Assembly (NCBI GenBank): GCA_003427395.1
Contig: BFEA01000527.1
Span: 184,879 to 228,998 of the forward strand
Direction: 5' to 3'
DNA: 44,120 nt
From: Chara braunii
Taxonomy: Eukaryota > Streptophyta > Charophyceae > Charales > Characeae
Shown: piece by piece, positions 21,151-31,967 of the stretch
How the letters are laid out: every line of letters begins with the position of its first letter
How positions within the stretch are numbered: position 1 is the stretch's first letter
Program-made: the position numbers and the translations under genes
The notes under the pieces: model-generated
Told to the model about the DNA's origin: nothing
What the model saw: the letters and a program-made list of their open reading frames with translations, nothing else
Database searches by the model: none

Positions 21151-21163
21151 CCCCCCCCTCCTT
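21151..21163 (-). other. Polypurine tract (plus-strand primer)
   Basis: The minus strand reads AAGGAGGGGGGGG immediately followed by TGTTACATG of the LTR, the expected position and composition. Confidence 0.85.
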
Positions 21164-21731
21164 ATGAAGTCAAGCCGGGTCGAGGGCGAAGCTGGCAATC
21201 TGAAGGTGAAACCTTGACGCGGGTGCGACGTGGAGCCGAAGATACCGGCTTGCCTTGCATTTTGCATTCGTAGTGTGCGAGAACATCTGGAGCTGTTGCT
21301 TGTAGTTCCGCACGGGTAAACCAACGGTCAACTTTGTGAGTGCAGTGCGCAAAATGTACCAAATACTCGGTTGGCCTGTTGTCGTAGCATCGCTGGGAGA
21401 TGATGTCGTCGACCTCTTGAAAACCGTCCATAGAGGGTGGGTCTTGCGATCGTCGCCCGGGAAAATCATCATGTTCCGTTGGCGTGTAAAGAGCCAACTT
21501 AGAGCAATGAAAGACTGGGTAGATCGTCAAGTGGGCGGGCACCTGAATAGTGAAGGAAGGTCCCTTGGGTGCATCCCCATCGGGTGCCACGATCGGCCAG
21601 GGCCCCATCCATTTCGGGAGGAGCTTGCAAGAGATATCTTGTTCAAGGCTGAATTTCGCAACGGAAACCCAAACGAGATCGTCGGCGTGGAATGGGCAAG
21701 GAAGACACTGGCAATTGGCCTGTTGGCTCAT
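21162..21731 (-). pseudogene. Gypsy integrase C-terminus with chromodomain
   Basis: A 189-codon minus-strand frame. Residues ~10-100 are the integrase C-terminal region (DDLVWVSVAKFSLEQD, KLLPKWMGPWPIV with the usual K-L-x-P-x-W-x-GP-x-x-I, VFHCSKL as the H-x-S-x-L motif). Residues ~107-158 form a chromodomain (EVDDIISQR, PTEYLVHF, DRWFTRAEL). The chromodomain would bind modified histone tails and direct integration to heterochromatin. The frame is intact from the integrase tail to its stop, next to the PPT. Confidence 0.85.
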
Positions 21732-21779
21732 GCGTTGCTAGGTCTTGGCCATCTGGTCGAGTGCCTTGACAAGTAGCTC

Positions 21780-22330
21780 TTGCATCTGCCGCAAGAAAAA
21801 AAAATGGTTGTCGCTATCGGTCGTTCGTGGAATGCGTCCGGCGAGCCATGCTCGAACTCGAAGGGCGACATCGCGATAGCCGGGTGGATGGACGAGTTGT
21901 ATGCCAACTAGACATCCGGCAACCGCTTAACCCAATCCTTTTGGTCGGGACGGATGAGGGTGCGAAGGAGAACTTGTGCGTTCTGATGCGCCTTCTCCGT
22001 TTGGCCATCGGTTTGGGGGTGGCGTGCCGAACTTGGCTTGAGATATTAGCCCCATCGTTTGATGAGCGCCAACCAAAAATCGGACATGAACCGAGTGTCG
22101 CGGTCGCAAACGATTTCATTGGGGTAACACTTGGTTAGAGTCTAACCGGCGTAAAGAACCTCGACCAACTCCGATGCCTTGGCATAATAGCGTCAAGGCA
22201 AAAACATGGCAAACTTGGTGAGTTGGTCGACCACTGTGAGAATCCCATCCACACCGGTCTTATGCTTGGGGAACGACCTGGTAATGTCTATGGCAATCGC
22301 TTCCCTTCGGCGCAAGGGGACCGGTAGCGG
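21780..22330 (-). pseudogene. Gypsy integrase core, frameshifted
   Basis: Minus-strand frames in pieces contain DITRSFPKHK, VVDQLTKFAMFLP, CDRDTRFMSDFW and HPQTDGQTEKAHQ. These correspond to the region of the first Asp, the second Asp (in the CDRD-x-RF motif) and the Glu (in GQTE) of the D,D-35-E catalytic triad. Stops occur in the frames near 22,150-22,200. The enzyme would insert the cDNA into the host genome. Upstream, in the preceding frame, is the H2C2 zinc-binding domain. Confidence 0.75.
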
Positions 22331-23230
22331 TCACAACTCGCCGTACGGACGATGGTTGTGGGATTTGCGGCGTCGACAATTCTCGCATGACTCACAATAG
22401 CGTGTGACGTCGTCGAGAAGGTCGGCCCACCGAAATCGCTCGCGAAGTCGGCTAATCGTGCGATTGACTCCAAAGTGTCCGGTGGCAGGAGCATCGTGGA
22501 ACTCGCCAAGAAGTCGTGTACACAAGTGAGAGTTGCTCGATACGTAAAAAAGGTCCTTCCCCCACGTGTGGACAAGGAAGTACCCCTCTTGGATCCGGTA
22601 GTGAGAAGGCGCCGGATTAGGACAGGAGCAATTCACGTACTTGTCGAGAAACTCGGGGTCGGCTTGGTAGTCATGGATGGAACTGTCCCGCAGGTCGTTG
22701 TCGATCTCGAAGGTTGAATAAACCGCAATACAATAATCCGGACGTCGTGAAAGAGCATCCGCAAAACTGTTTGACTTCCCCGGAATGTGATTGGGAAAGA
22801 AGTCAAATTGGTCCATGAAAGTGATCCATCTGGCGATGATGCTATTGACGGTGTCTTGGATTTTGTAGAAAACCAACGGATTGTTGTCCGTTACCCATCG
22901 GAATTGGCTTCGAGCAAGGAAGAAGTGCCGCCACCGCTTGAGCGCGTGGACGAAGGTGAGGAGCTCCTTCTTGTGTGCATCGTCAATGGAGTGCACGACG
23001 GACACTTTCTTGCTGAAATACTCGACCGGGTGCCAGTCCACGCCATCTTGTTGCTCGAGGACGACACCAATGCCATAGTCGGACGCATCCGTAGTGACGC
23101 ATGTAGGCAAAAGCGGGTCGTATATGTGCAAGACCTCCGCAGATAATAGCACGGGTTTGAGAGCCAAAAATGATTCCCGCGCATCCTCTCCGAAGTCAAA
23201 CGGTCGATCCTTGCCTTGAAGCTTGGTCAA
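22331..23230 (-). pseudogene. Gypsy RNase H and integrase zinc-binding domain
   Basis: A 299-codon open minus-strand frame. RNase H motifs are TTDASDYGIGVVL (residues ~48-60), YFSKK, EL-x-x-F-x-HALKRWRHF and VTDNNPL (~113-119). SNSFADALSRRPDY closes the domain. From about residue 243 the integrase H2C2 finger reads H-x-APATGHFG...C-x2-C (FHDAPATGHFG, CESCENC). The frame then breaks into the integrase core. The connection and RNase H domain degrade template RNA after reverse transcription. This is the longest intact piece of pol in the element. Confidence 0.9.
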
Positions 23231-23269
23231 GTGGGCCGCGATCTTCGAGTATCCCTTGATAAAATGCTG

Positions 23270-24086
23270 CTAGTAGCTGGCGAGGCCAAGGAACGAACGG
23301 ACATCCGTGACGTTCCGTGACTCCGGCCACTCTTGGATGACTTGAATCTTGTCCGATAGCGGACTGATGCCCTCCAGTGTGACAAAATGGCCCAAGTATT
23401 CCAACTCTTGACGGATAAATTCACACTTGTCGCAGTTGGCCTTGTACTTGGCGTGGCGGAGCGTCTCCAACACTCGTCGAAGATGCTCAAGATGATCCTC
23501 CAATGACCGACTATAGACGAGAATGTCGTCTAAGTAGACCAGCAGGAACCGGTTCAACATCGCACGAAACTCGTTGGTCATTGCCGCTTGGAAGGTTGTC
23601 GGGGCGTTGGTGAGGCCAAAATGCATGACCACCCACTCAAAATGCTCAAGACGCGGATTTGTACCGATCGTTCGGTCGGATCGAGATTTGATGATATCCC
23701 AACTTCAAATCCAACTTAGAAAAATACTTTGTGCCGCTCAATCGCTCAAGAAGATCGTCGATGCGAGGAAGAGGCCCCACATTCTTAACGGTTTGCGCGT
23801 TGAGCTTGCGGTAATCGATGCACAATCGTAGATCCTTGTTCTTCTTCCATACGAAGAGAACTAGCGCTCCATATGGAGAGCTACTAGGGCGGATCCAGCC
23901 CTTGTCCAACAAATCATCGAGTCGAGCGCGGAGGACCGTAAGCTCCTCCTCGCTCATGCGGTAAATGCAAGCTTTCGGCGGCACGACACCGGCCTCAAGA
24001 ATGATCTCGTGAGAGATCGGCCGATCTGGCACCACACCGGTAGGTGACTCGAAGATGTCGGCAAACTCGTCGAGCAACCGCACCAC
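23270..24086 (-). pseudogene. Gypsy reverse transcriptase, one break
   Basis: Two minus-strand frames, 23646-24086 and 23270-23632. The first starts LLDEFADIF and has DLLDKGWIRPSSSPYGA, LRLCIDYRKLN and YFSKLDLKLGYHQI (catalytic Asp of motif A; family usual is DLRSGYHQI). The second has VMHFGLTNAPTTFQAAM (motif B), YLDDILVYS (motif C, catalytic YLDD) and FLGLASY. The join near 23633-23660 has lost a few bases and the frame, right where the family reads K-T-x-F-x-x-RYGHFEW. Otherwise well preserved. The RT copies the element RNA into cDNA. Confidence 0.9.
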
Positions 24087-24570
24087 ATGGGTCCGAAGAC
24101 AAGTCCGTGGGTGAAGAGTCGGCTACCACGACGGTCCGTAGGAAACATAGGCCGATTTCGTCGGGCTGCTCGTAAGCACAAGTAGCCCGGAATGATTTGG
24201 CCATCACCACTTGGCACGGAATCGAAGGGTGCGGAAGAGGAATAGTACACGCCACTTCGGCGCCGAAGGCATCGCGAACGGTAAGAGTCCGCCGGTTGAA
24301 GTTGACCGTGTGATCCGCACTTACAAGCCAAGGAAATCCCAAAATAATGTCGAAGTCCATGTTCTAAATGTCAAATGTCACCGGTTCGCATGCATGAGGT
24401 GCGAAATACACCGGTACGACTTCGATGTAGTGATCGATAAGTTGTTGCGTACTTCCGTCCGCCAACTCGATCGCCGTCGGGTTTGCCTTCCTTCGAACTT
24501 GTACGCCAAGGCCAGCCTTTGTATAAAGGCTTGACTCATAAATTGCAAGAAGCGCCGCTATCTAGCAACC
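23995..24570 (-). pseudogene. Gypsy aspartic protease region
   Basis: The minus strand at 24551-24562 encodes DSGA in the context LLDSGASC, the retropepsin active site. One base later the frame hits TGA, apparently by loss of one T. Around 24330-24360 another frame has DFDIILGFPWL, the conserved C-terminal protease motif (D-x-ILG-x-x-WL). The protease would cleave the Gag-Pol polyprotein. At least one frameshift lies between the two motifs. Confidence 0.75.
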
Positions 24571-25137
24571 GTTATCCAGCAAAGCGTTGCAGGACGCTTG
24601 CCCAACTTGGATGCGGACATAGAGGAGCGGTGCGTTGTTGTCGTCGTACCGCTGATTGTGAAAGTCGTGGGCCACCTTGGTAACATATGCAAGGATGTCC
24701 CCCACCGCGACTTTGTCATCTGTCAGCGAAGTTGGTGGTGCATAGAAGGATAATTACGTGTGAAGATGTGCGCATAATGCTGCACATTGCGGTCCCGGCA
24801 AGCGGCCGTGGTTGGGAGAGGAAGTCATGCGAAATCCTCGGACGTGAGCGGGTCCAATACCTCTATGTTGAACTCGCGCGTCGAATCTCGTGAAGAACCA
24901 CTTGAAGACGATAAATTGCCATTGTCGGACGGAGAAGATGCCGCACACACGTCTTGTCCTTGAGCATGAGTACCCAGCGTAGGAACGAGTCGGGCAGCAT
25001 AGCCCTCAAAAAATTAAAGAAAGGAGGACTATCGACTTCCGCATGTGCCTCGGAACGAAGGGCGGTCACTCGCGAAGTGACCAGTTCCGAAGGCGTCGAG
25101 AGTGTTGTCGAGTCACTCCCGGTGGTGCTCGGTTTTC

Positions 25138-25814
25138 CTATTTGCCCTTGCCTTTCGACAGGCAGACCATTGTGTCGTAGAGATCGTTGTTATACCATAG
25201 ACAATAGCGAAATCTCGTGCGTGCCTTGTATGCTTGCTCGGAAAGATCGTAATGGGACCATGGGGCTGGAGCTGCTGCGCCGGGTCCGTGGCTAGATGCA
25301 GTGTTTGTCTTCGCCTTGCCGCGTCCTCGGCCTTTGCCGGGGCGGCCACCTTCCCGGGCGGCTGCGAGTCTGTCCCCTTCATTGGCAGACACGACCTCGC
25401 TAGTTTGGTCGTTTGGCGTTGCCGCCGCGACCACACCCACTTTCAGTCGATGCTGATCTCTGCTCAGGCTTGACGCAGACGAACGCTGAAGATTTTTGAC
25501 CTCCTTGTTCGTGACAATAATCTGCGTGGCCTTGTCGACGAGTTTTGTCGGTGTCGTCAGGGTGTCCTCGACGTGAGTCAAGGCATTGCCCAACGCCGGA
25601 CACGACCTCAGGATGAAGTAGTGTTTGATGGCCTTGAATCCCATTTGAATGTTTGCGACGAATGTCAAGCGTTGGTACTCGGCAATCCAGTCAACACTCG
25701 ATAGTGTGCCTCGTTCGAAGACCATCACCTTGTCCATTGCCGAGAGTATAAGTACGCGGTGCGCTTGTGTTCTTTGATGTAGTGTAGCTGCAACGTGAAC
25801 TCGAACTTGAAGAG
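25138..25814 (-). pseudogene. Gypsy gag, C-terminal part, with internal deletion
   Basis: Minus-strand frame 25138-25737 has MVFERGTLSSVDWIAEYQRL, the usual end of the retrotransposon Gag domain, then NALTHVEDTL, an Arg/Gly-rich basic stretch (GGRPGKGRGRGKAK) and a tail CLWYNNDLYDTMVC that looks like a degraded zinc knuckle. Upstream, 25745-25814 encodes KFEFTLQLHYIKEHKRTAYL in another frame. The ~60-70 residues that normally lie between these two parts of the Gag domain are missing, so I infer an internal deletion near 25740. The sequence stops matching gag at 25794-25809, the left copy of the 16-bp repeat flanking the nested insertion. Confidence 0.75.
25794..25809. repeat. Left copy of the 16-bp direct repeat (target duplication)
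   Basis: CGTGAACTCGAACTTG, 15 of 16 identical to 37010-37025, is gag coding sequence and abuts the nested insertion. The right copy follows a poly(A) tail directly, as target-primed reverse transcription would leave. Confidence 0.75.
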
Positions 25815-25905
25815 AGTGGGTAGGCGCGCGTTAGCACCAGCGCTAGCGCTATGGCTGGTGGGCCGCCGCGGCACGCGGATGGTGGCATGTTGGTTGCTTG
25901 CAGGC

Positions 25906-26105
25906 GAGGCGCAGGCTGGTCGGAGGTGGCGGGGCGCTGGCTTCTCGCAGGTTGTGAGGCGCTGGCTTCTCGCGAGTGGCGAGGCGCTGGCTGTGTGAGT
26001 GCAGCGAGGCACTAGCTGCTGGTGGGGGGCGAGGCGCTGGCAACAGGTGAGTGGTGGGGCGCTGGTGACTTGCGGATGGCGAGGCGCTGACTTGGGGTGA
26101 CTAGT
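25906..26105. repeat. 25-bp minisatellite, eight units in exact register
   Basis: Units start at 25906 and every 25 bp to 26081, each beginning GRGGCRCWRGC (mostly GAGGCGCTGGC) with a variable second half. No insertions or deletions occur across eight units. Degenerate relatives continue to about 26165. There are no unique spacers, so it is not a CRISPR array. Confidence 0.9.
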
Positions 26106-26169
26106 AAGATGCTAGCTGACACGTGGTGCGGTGCTGGCAGCCGACGTGAAGGAGGCGCTGGTGCGAGGG

Positions 26170-27840
26170 TGCTGTGATATTGTGAACTAGATGAGGGATA
26201 GGGCTTGAAGCACGCGCGGTATCCAGAGGCGCTGGGTCATTACTACGTCACAGGTTGACGTGGCATCTGGCCTGAGGCACAGAGGAAAAGGGAGAATGGT
26301 AGCGGCAACTGTTGTTTGAATGTTTTCCCTGTGTTTTTCACATGAAGTACTCCATAGCCAAGACCTTTAAAGAGGTTGGAGAGCTCATGCGAGTTGACGA
26401 AAGTCGATGTCGGTGGAGGAAAGTGGAGTCAGCCCCGTGGAGACCAAAGTGCGGAGAACGTTGGTCCTACTTGAAGAATCATCATAGTGCCACTGGGAGA
26501 GAATCATCAAGAGAGCGGCTAGGAGGTCGTCATCAACCTATATATATGTGTTTTCGTCTATTTTTTATCTTGTGCAGGTTATCCATCAAGAGCATCGAGA
26601 TTTTCATCATTGTCATTTCAGCGGGGGGGGTTTCATCAAGATCACCGTCATTTCTGTAATCCTCATTTGGTTACCGGTGGTAATCATCTTTGGCTTTTCT
26701 AATTCGTCATCCATGTTATTTATCTTCTTTTTATCTTCTTCATGATTGTCACCCGGACTTCTCTGTAAAAATCATAATCATCGTCATCTTCTATTTTCAT
26801 TACAGCAATAGTGAGTTGTCAATCTTCCGCATCGTTGCCATTAGGGCATCGAAAAGTCGACGTTCCTTAATTATTTTTGCCAATTTTAGTTCTTCATCAT
26901 CCACCAATCTGAATATTTTTTATCATCATCATCATCATCACGGCTTCTTTATTCATTTTTTCATCAATCAGTAGTTATCTCTGCGTTGGTGGTTAAATTC
27001 CTATCTCCCAGATAGGCTATGGTTTAGTTGGTAGGTAGGTTGGTCAGGAAGCGAGCGTTACTCCGCAAGGGTAACACAAGGTGGGAGGTGATTGCCCTCC
27101 AGGGAGTAGATGCAGATGATGGGAGTTGACCTGGGCTGGGGCTGGGAGATATGTAAAGGGGCGCATTATCTCCTCGTGGAGGCAGACTAGGTCAGAGGAT
27201 TAGTTTTGAGGTGCACCTTTTGGGGGAACTGGTTACCTCAAAGCAGAAGGGAATGGGGAGGTTCTCTCTCTCTCGTTGGGGCTGGGGTTGGGCTCAGCAG
27301 AGGCAGCGAGAGGAGAAGAGGAAATGAGGGGAGAGGAGAAAAATACATGGAAGAAGGCGAGGGGTGGAGAGAAATAATCATCAGCGTCGTCATCATTATC
27401 CATCATCTTTGTGATCATCTCAGGGTACTCGTCAAATTTCATCATCAAAAAGTTTTGCTAATCAGGATTCTGATATTATCAGATCCTTGATTTCTGGTTG
27501 ACAATCTAGATTAGCTAATTTCCTAAGTGAGTTTTCTTGTGCAATGGCCAGGTTGAGTTGCCGCCAGAACGACGTTAGCCGGCGCTGGGGCAGTGCCCTG
27601 TAACCTGCTTATGTAGGAGCTTTAGGCTTTGTATAGAGGTCTGGAATTGCCGAGGGAGGAAGACAATCTTCAAACCTAACTAATGGCTACAATTTGGCCG
27701 ACGATGGTCGGAGCTGGGGTGGGTAGCGCTGCCCTGTAATCGATCCAGATTGGGGTGTGAGACCGGGAAGAGGCCTGATTGGTGCACAACACCGGCTCAA
27801 TTGTGATTGGTTGTTTGGAATGGATACATGAAATTAGGGA
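26170..27840. other. Intergenic DNA with CAT/ATC-rich low complexity, no gene
   Basis: 26590-26960 and 27379-27450 are rich in TCATC/ATCATC, with (CAT)6 near 26920. GGCGCTGGGGCAGTGCCCTGTAA near 27575 and a similar GGTAGCGCTGCCCTGTAA near 27724 are a diverged direct repeat. The plus-strand frames show no family features. This lies inside the insertion that splits the gypsy gag. Confidence 0.5.
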
Positions 27841-27904
27841 TAGGATAGTAATTTTATTTTATTTTATTTATTTATTTATTTGTTTTGAAAACAATCGGCT
27901 GAAA

Positions 27905-28012
27905 TGCTAGGGATGGTGGTGAGAGCATCCACCACTAGCAGCCCAGCTACTGGCTCCATTCTATTGGTGGGGAGCTGCACCTGCTGGAAACCGGGTCCAG
28001 CGTCCCTTAATA
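27905..28012 (-). ncRNA. LINE copy B 3' module: block 2 and TGCTC stem-loop
   Basis: Reading the minus strand, GGGACGCTGGACCCGGTTTCC (from 28012) leads to CCCCACCAATAGA and then a stem-loop at 27940-27905: TGCTAG/CTAGCA and TGGTGG/CCACCA, with the loop ATGCTCTCA. The A-rich tail follows. This is an RNA element within the LINE transcript, not a gene. The position fits an RT-recognition structure. Confidence 0.6.
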
Positions 28013-28022
28013 CATATAAGTC

Positions 28023-28182
28023 TGTTACATAACTTTGAATAAAGTATCAAGAAAATAAAATCTGCCTCTTCAGCCAAACCTTAGGCTGCCAGATACTTCT
28101 ATTGTTACATAACTTTGAATAAAGTATCAAGAAAATAAAATCTGCCTCTTCAGCCAAACCTTAGGCTGCCAGATACTTCTAT
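28023..28182 (-). repeat. Exact 80-bp tandem duplication in the LINE 3' UTR
   Basis: 28023-28102 and 28103-28182 are identical. Each contains the GAAGAGGCA block (on the minus strand) shared with the other LINE copies. Either a recent duplication or an assembly artefact. Confidence 0.95.
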
Positions 28183-28345
28183 TAAAACTAGCAGACCTAT
28201 CTCCTGACTTTACTTACTAGTGAAAAGTAGAACTTACAAAAAACATCAGAAAATGAGATATTGATTCTCTCCAAGATATCATCATACTGATAGATATCTA
28301 AAGATCGAACCTGAAGAGAACTCATATTTTTTATGGGATTTAACC

Positions 28346-30400
28346 TTATTGCATGGCATACCATTGCAAATCAACTAAAGCCAATTCTGAGGGAGAGAAG
28401 GGATCAGGGAAGAATCCTGGTGATTTGAGTGAGGCTCCTGGTGGAAGTGAAAACCAGTCACTGAAGCAAAGATGGAAGTCCATGTTTAGGGGTTTCTCCT
28501 GTTTTTCCTTTCCTGGCCATTTCACTTCTCCCAAACTTCCTCCTTCGGTTCCCCCCAGCCATTCCTGATTAAATTTTTTAATACACTTAATGATATTTTT
28601 TTTTTTGTGGAGTAATTGTATCTTAGATCGAACCTTTGACCAATGTGTCCGTATTTCTGTCTGCACAAATTGTATAATCAGGTCAACAAATCCCTTTCCT
28701 TCTAATTTTACTTCTTCTCTTTCATGTACACACCTTTTTGTACCACAATACCCATAAAATGGTTTTCCGTCCTAACTCAAAAAAAATCATCTGGAATTCT
28801 GAACGTTGTGTTTCCACTGGTACCCATTGACCCAAGAGAATGGCTTTCTAATCCCATGGCCAGTCAATTCCTGTCAATCCCCTCCATATACAGTCTCATC
28901 TTCTCCAAAGTAGGATTGTACTTGGGGATTGAATGAACACATGTTCAATTGTCTCCCTTATCTTCTTATGAGGGAAAACAAATAAACATGCTTTACACCA
29001 TGGATGTGCCAGACCTCGTTGTTCCAAATTGGTGCGATCAATGAGCCAATCATTTATTGGTAAACAACGATGAAGAATTTGCCATTGTAAGGAGGAAAAT
29101 TTGGCTAATCTTTTTTTAAGTTTATTGAAAAATTTTATGTTTTTGATGCTTTGTGCGTCAATATTCAGATGTCTGGTCCATCGGTCTCTTATTACAGACG
29201 ACACATCTACCCGTGGTCTTAACAAAAGATATGTTGCTTTCACCGTTAGGGATTGTAGAGTGCGTGGTTTACTCCTTTTCCCCGTTTGCCATACCCATTC
29301 GTCTGGATCTATGGGAAGTTCCGGAATTGGGCATTGCGGTTGAAACAGTCTCCATCCAGAGGTTGCTTATATAAAAATAACTCTAATTCTAGACATTTCT
29401 GTGAAAGGAAAGAACTCAACTTGATTGGTTAATGAAGGTCGGAGTAAGTGGTTTGTTGCCATTGTGAACAGGGCCGTTAAGGCTCCTTCTTCTAATAGAC
29501 TCATTATTTGTCCTACCTGCCAACATGATGGTTCGTGTGTAATCATTACAAAGTCTCCTTCCTGAAATTTTACTCCTTTTCTTAATTATCTAACCCATGC
29601 CAGTGGGATAGAACAATTGATGTAGTCCAGATTTTCGATCTAATCTGTGCGCGTATGTAATTATTTTCTTAAGTTGATAAGAAGACTTCCACTCTTTTTT
29701 TTTCCATATGTCAAATGTCTTTAACCCGTATTACTCCTTTTTTCACCCACTGAGACCAGGGAGGAGTAGAACTATTGTACACACAACCATTAGCGTCCGT
29801 TATCCTTCTATTCCCAAATAGAGGTTGCCTCATGATTTCTTCAAAGCGTATGGTTGTGGGTTTATTAGGAAGAGGTAGCTTTGTCCATATCCTTAGTAGG
29901 GACACCCATAGGTTATCTAGGAGTAGATCCTTACAGGCTGCGCCTCTTTCCCCTTCTAGTCTTGAGTGAGTAGAAGGATGAGGGATGTTCCAAAATAAGT
30001 TCTCTACCCAAGTAAGGGGATGTAGTTTAGGTGGAGCTATCGACGTCAGTTTCCTAATTTGTTGTAGAGCCAAAGGTTGCCAAGGTTTGTCGATTCCTAA
30101 AATGAGATCAATCATCCATTGTAGTGATAAGGCTTGACATTGTAGGGTAGGGTCCAGGATTCCTAACCCTCCCCTCGATTTTGGTTGAATGAGGATAGAC
30201 CATGCTACTCTAGGAATAACTCTCTCTAGCTCATGATTCCTTCTCCAGAGGAAGGTCGTCACCTGTTTTTTGAGGTGTTTGATTCGTGGTTTACTAATTG
30301 CCCAGATTGCTGATTTATACCATATTGAAGCAAAAACCACATTATTTATTACTAGTGATCTACCAGAAAGTGAAGTGTGTTGATTCTTCCATAGTTTCAT
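28346..30400 (-). pseudogene. LINE copy B ORF2, post-RT region and zinc-binding domain
   Basis: Frame 29711-30400 (229 codons) starts KLWKNQHTSLSGRSLVINNV and contains RIKHLKKQVTTFLWRR, IPRVAWSILIQPKSRGGLGI and LDPTLQCQALSLQWM, the thumb-like region after the RT of L1-type LINEs. Frame 28896-29243 contains RWTRHLNID, SLQWQILHRCLPINDWLIDR, WCKAC and ETIEHVF, the C-terminal zinc-binding region (C-x2-C...H; the last Cys of the family C-P is Ser here). Frame 28346-28666 is the ORF2 tail (EVKWPGKEKQEK, FHLCFSDWF). Stops separate the pieces. The zinc-binding region probably contacts template RNA; that is inferred from position. Confidence 0.8.
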
Positions 30401-30599
30401 TTTTTGTATCGCAGGATTTGAAATTCAGTCATCATTGGATATAGGTTTACCAGAGGCAGACAAAGATACTCCCAAAACTCTCAGTGGAGCCTCTAGGGGC
30501 AACCATTGTACCTTGGGGACTTCAGGCGGCCGAACGCCATTTGAGTGGATCCACCATCCTTGCGTTTATTTCCCCAATTAACCACCACGTCTGAGAGTG

Positions 30600-31534
30600 T
30601 TGAGATTTGATTTCCTCCATATTTGCCTCTTACGCCTCCATTATGATCGTTAGGTCATCTCCAAATATTGAGGTTATTGGTATTGCCTCTTCCAGTATAC
30701 CTGAGATAGTTAGACGTTTAATATTATGATTAGCTCTAAGGTTTGCACCTTGGGCCTCCATCACAATCACGAAAAGGAAAAGGGCCAAAGAGTCTCCTTG
30801 TTTAACACTGATCTTTGTATATGGATTTTCGGAGATAGCAGCCCATTCACAAGAATGTGTGTAGTAGTATTTGTATGGAGAATATTAACCCATCTACGCA
30901 AATTTGGACCAAAATTCAACCTTTGTAAACAGGCGTCTAAGAAACGTCAATCAACATGATCATATGCTTTTTCGAAGTCTATGGAAACCACAGCTGCATT
31001 CTGCTTAGATTGTCGCGCTACTTTAACCATTTCATTAATTAATAAGATATTATCTTGTATGTGGCGACCATTTATAAAACTCGTTTGAGAGGGATGGATT
31101 ATATCGGCCATCACTGGGATCATACGGTTTGCAAAAGTTTTTGCTAACAATTTGTATACTACCGTTAATAAGGTTATTGGTCTATAGTTTATGATGTTTG
31201 ATTTTTCTCCCTTCTTATATAATAACGTGAGTATTCCTTGACTCACTATCTTGCCCATTTCACCAGTCTCCCAAACCTCTTTAAAGTATTGCATTAAGTC
31301 GGGTGAAAGGATGGGCCACATGGCTTTCCAAAATTCCTTGGGAAGACCATCCGCCCCCGGGGTCTTGTCTTCCTCCATTTGTATTAATGTCGTCCATATT
31401 TCATCTTTGGTTAGAGGTTTTTCAATCCTTTCACATTGTTCATCGGTAATGGACTGGAACAATGGTTCTAAGAAGAGGCGAGTGGTTTGGTCATCTTCCA
31501 GAGTCCGAGTAGGGTCTTTTGATGATTTGAACAT
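30600..31534 (-). pseudogene. LINE copy B reverse transcriptase
   Basis: Minus-strand frame 30947-31534 contains KTPGADGLPKEFWK, ILTLLYKKG, INYRPITLLTVVYKLLAKTF, TSFINGRHIQDN and VVSIDFEKAYDHVD (motif A, catalytic Asp). A TGA then replaces the Trp codon expected after VD. Another frame continues through SVKQGDSLALFLF (motif B) to SIFGDDLTIIMEA (motif C; FGDD codons at 30655-30666). The wording is that of L1-superfamily RTs. Motif C is FGDD rather than the common YADD/FADD. It would reverse-transcribe LINE RNA at the APE nick. Inactive here because of the stop and the frame loss after motif C. Confidence 0.9.
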
Positions 31535-31907
31535 TATAGGCAGCTTTCAGACTTGCAGCTGAAGATACTGGTACCGTGGGATCCTGAGAAGCGTCGTGGT
31601 CACATAGGATATTTATAGAGAAGTGTTTCGCTCGTGATCGAGCCATAGCAAAAAAGGATGTGTCCATCTGTCCTTCTGTTGTGAATTTCGACAACTTGCC
31701 TCTGATTAGTTGTCCTTGCCAACGATGTTGCGCAAATGACAGGAGTTGATTTCTGAGTTCTTGGATATTGATAGTTTGCGAAGAGTCATTTAGATGGTCC
31801 TGAGATTCATAATTTAAGATTTGTTCATGAATTTGTATTTCTTGTAAACGTCTGTTTTTTGCTTGTAATTTAGAAAATTCATTACATTTTCTTGCAAGAA
31901 AACACAA
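31491..31907 (-). pseudogene. LINE copy B ORF2 linker between APE and RT
   Basis: A 138-codon minus-strand frame, mostly helical, with LQAKNRRLQEIQIHEQIL and WQGQLIRGKLSKF, then DTSFFAMARSRAKHFSINIL. This resembles the L1 linker with its conserved W...K-F-F-x...R pattern. It overlaps the start of the RT frame in a different phase, so one frameshift separates them. Confidence 0.7.
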
Positions 31908-31967
31908 CCCATTGTTGAACCAAGAGATATATGAATCCTGTCTTTCTAACGTCGATTGTCAATATTT

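Noticed and set aside
23574-23831. Plus-strand frames within 21.3-25.5 kb
   Set aside because: All are antisense shadows of the gypsy pol on the minus strand.
25795-26043. Ala/Pro/Leu-rich frames
   Set aside because: They are read-throughs of the 25-bp minisatellite.
25906-26105. Possible CRISPR array
   Set aside because: No unique spacers of constant size, eukaryotic context, conserved part only ~11 bp.
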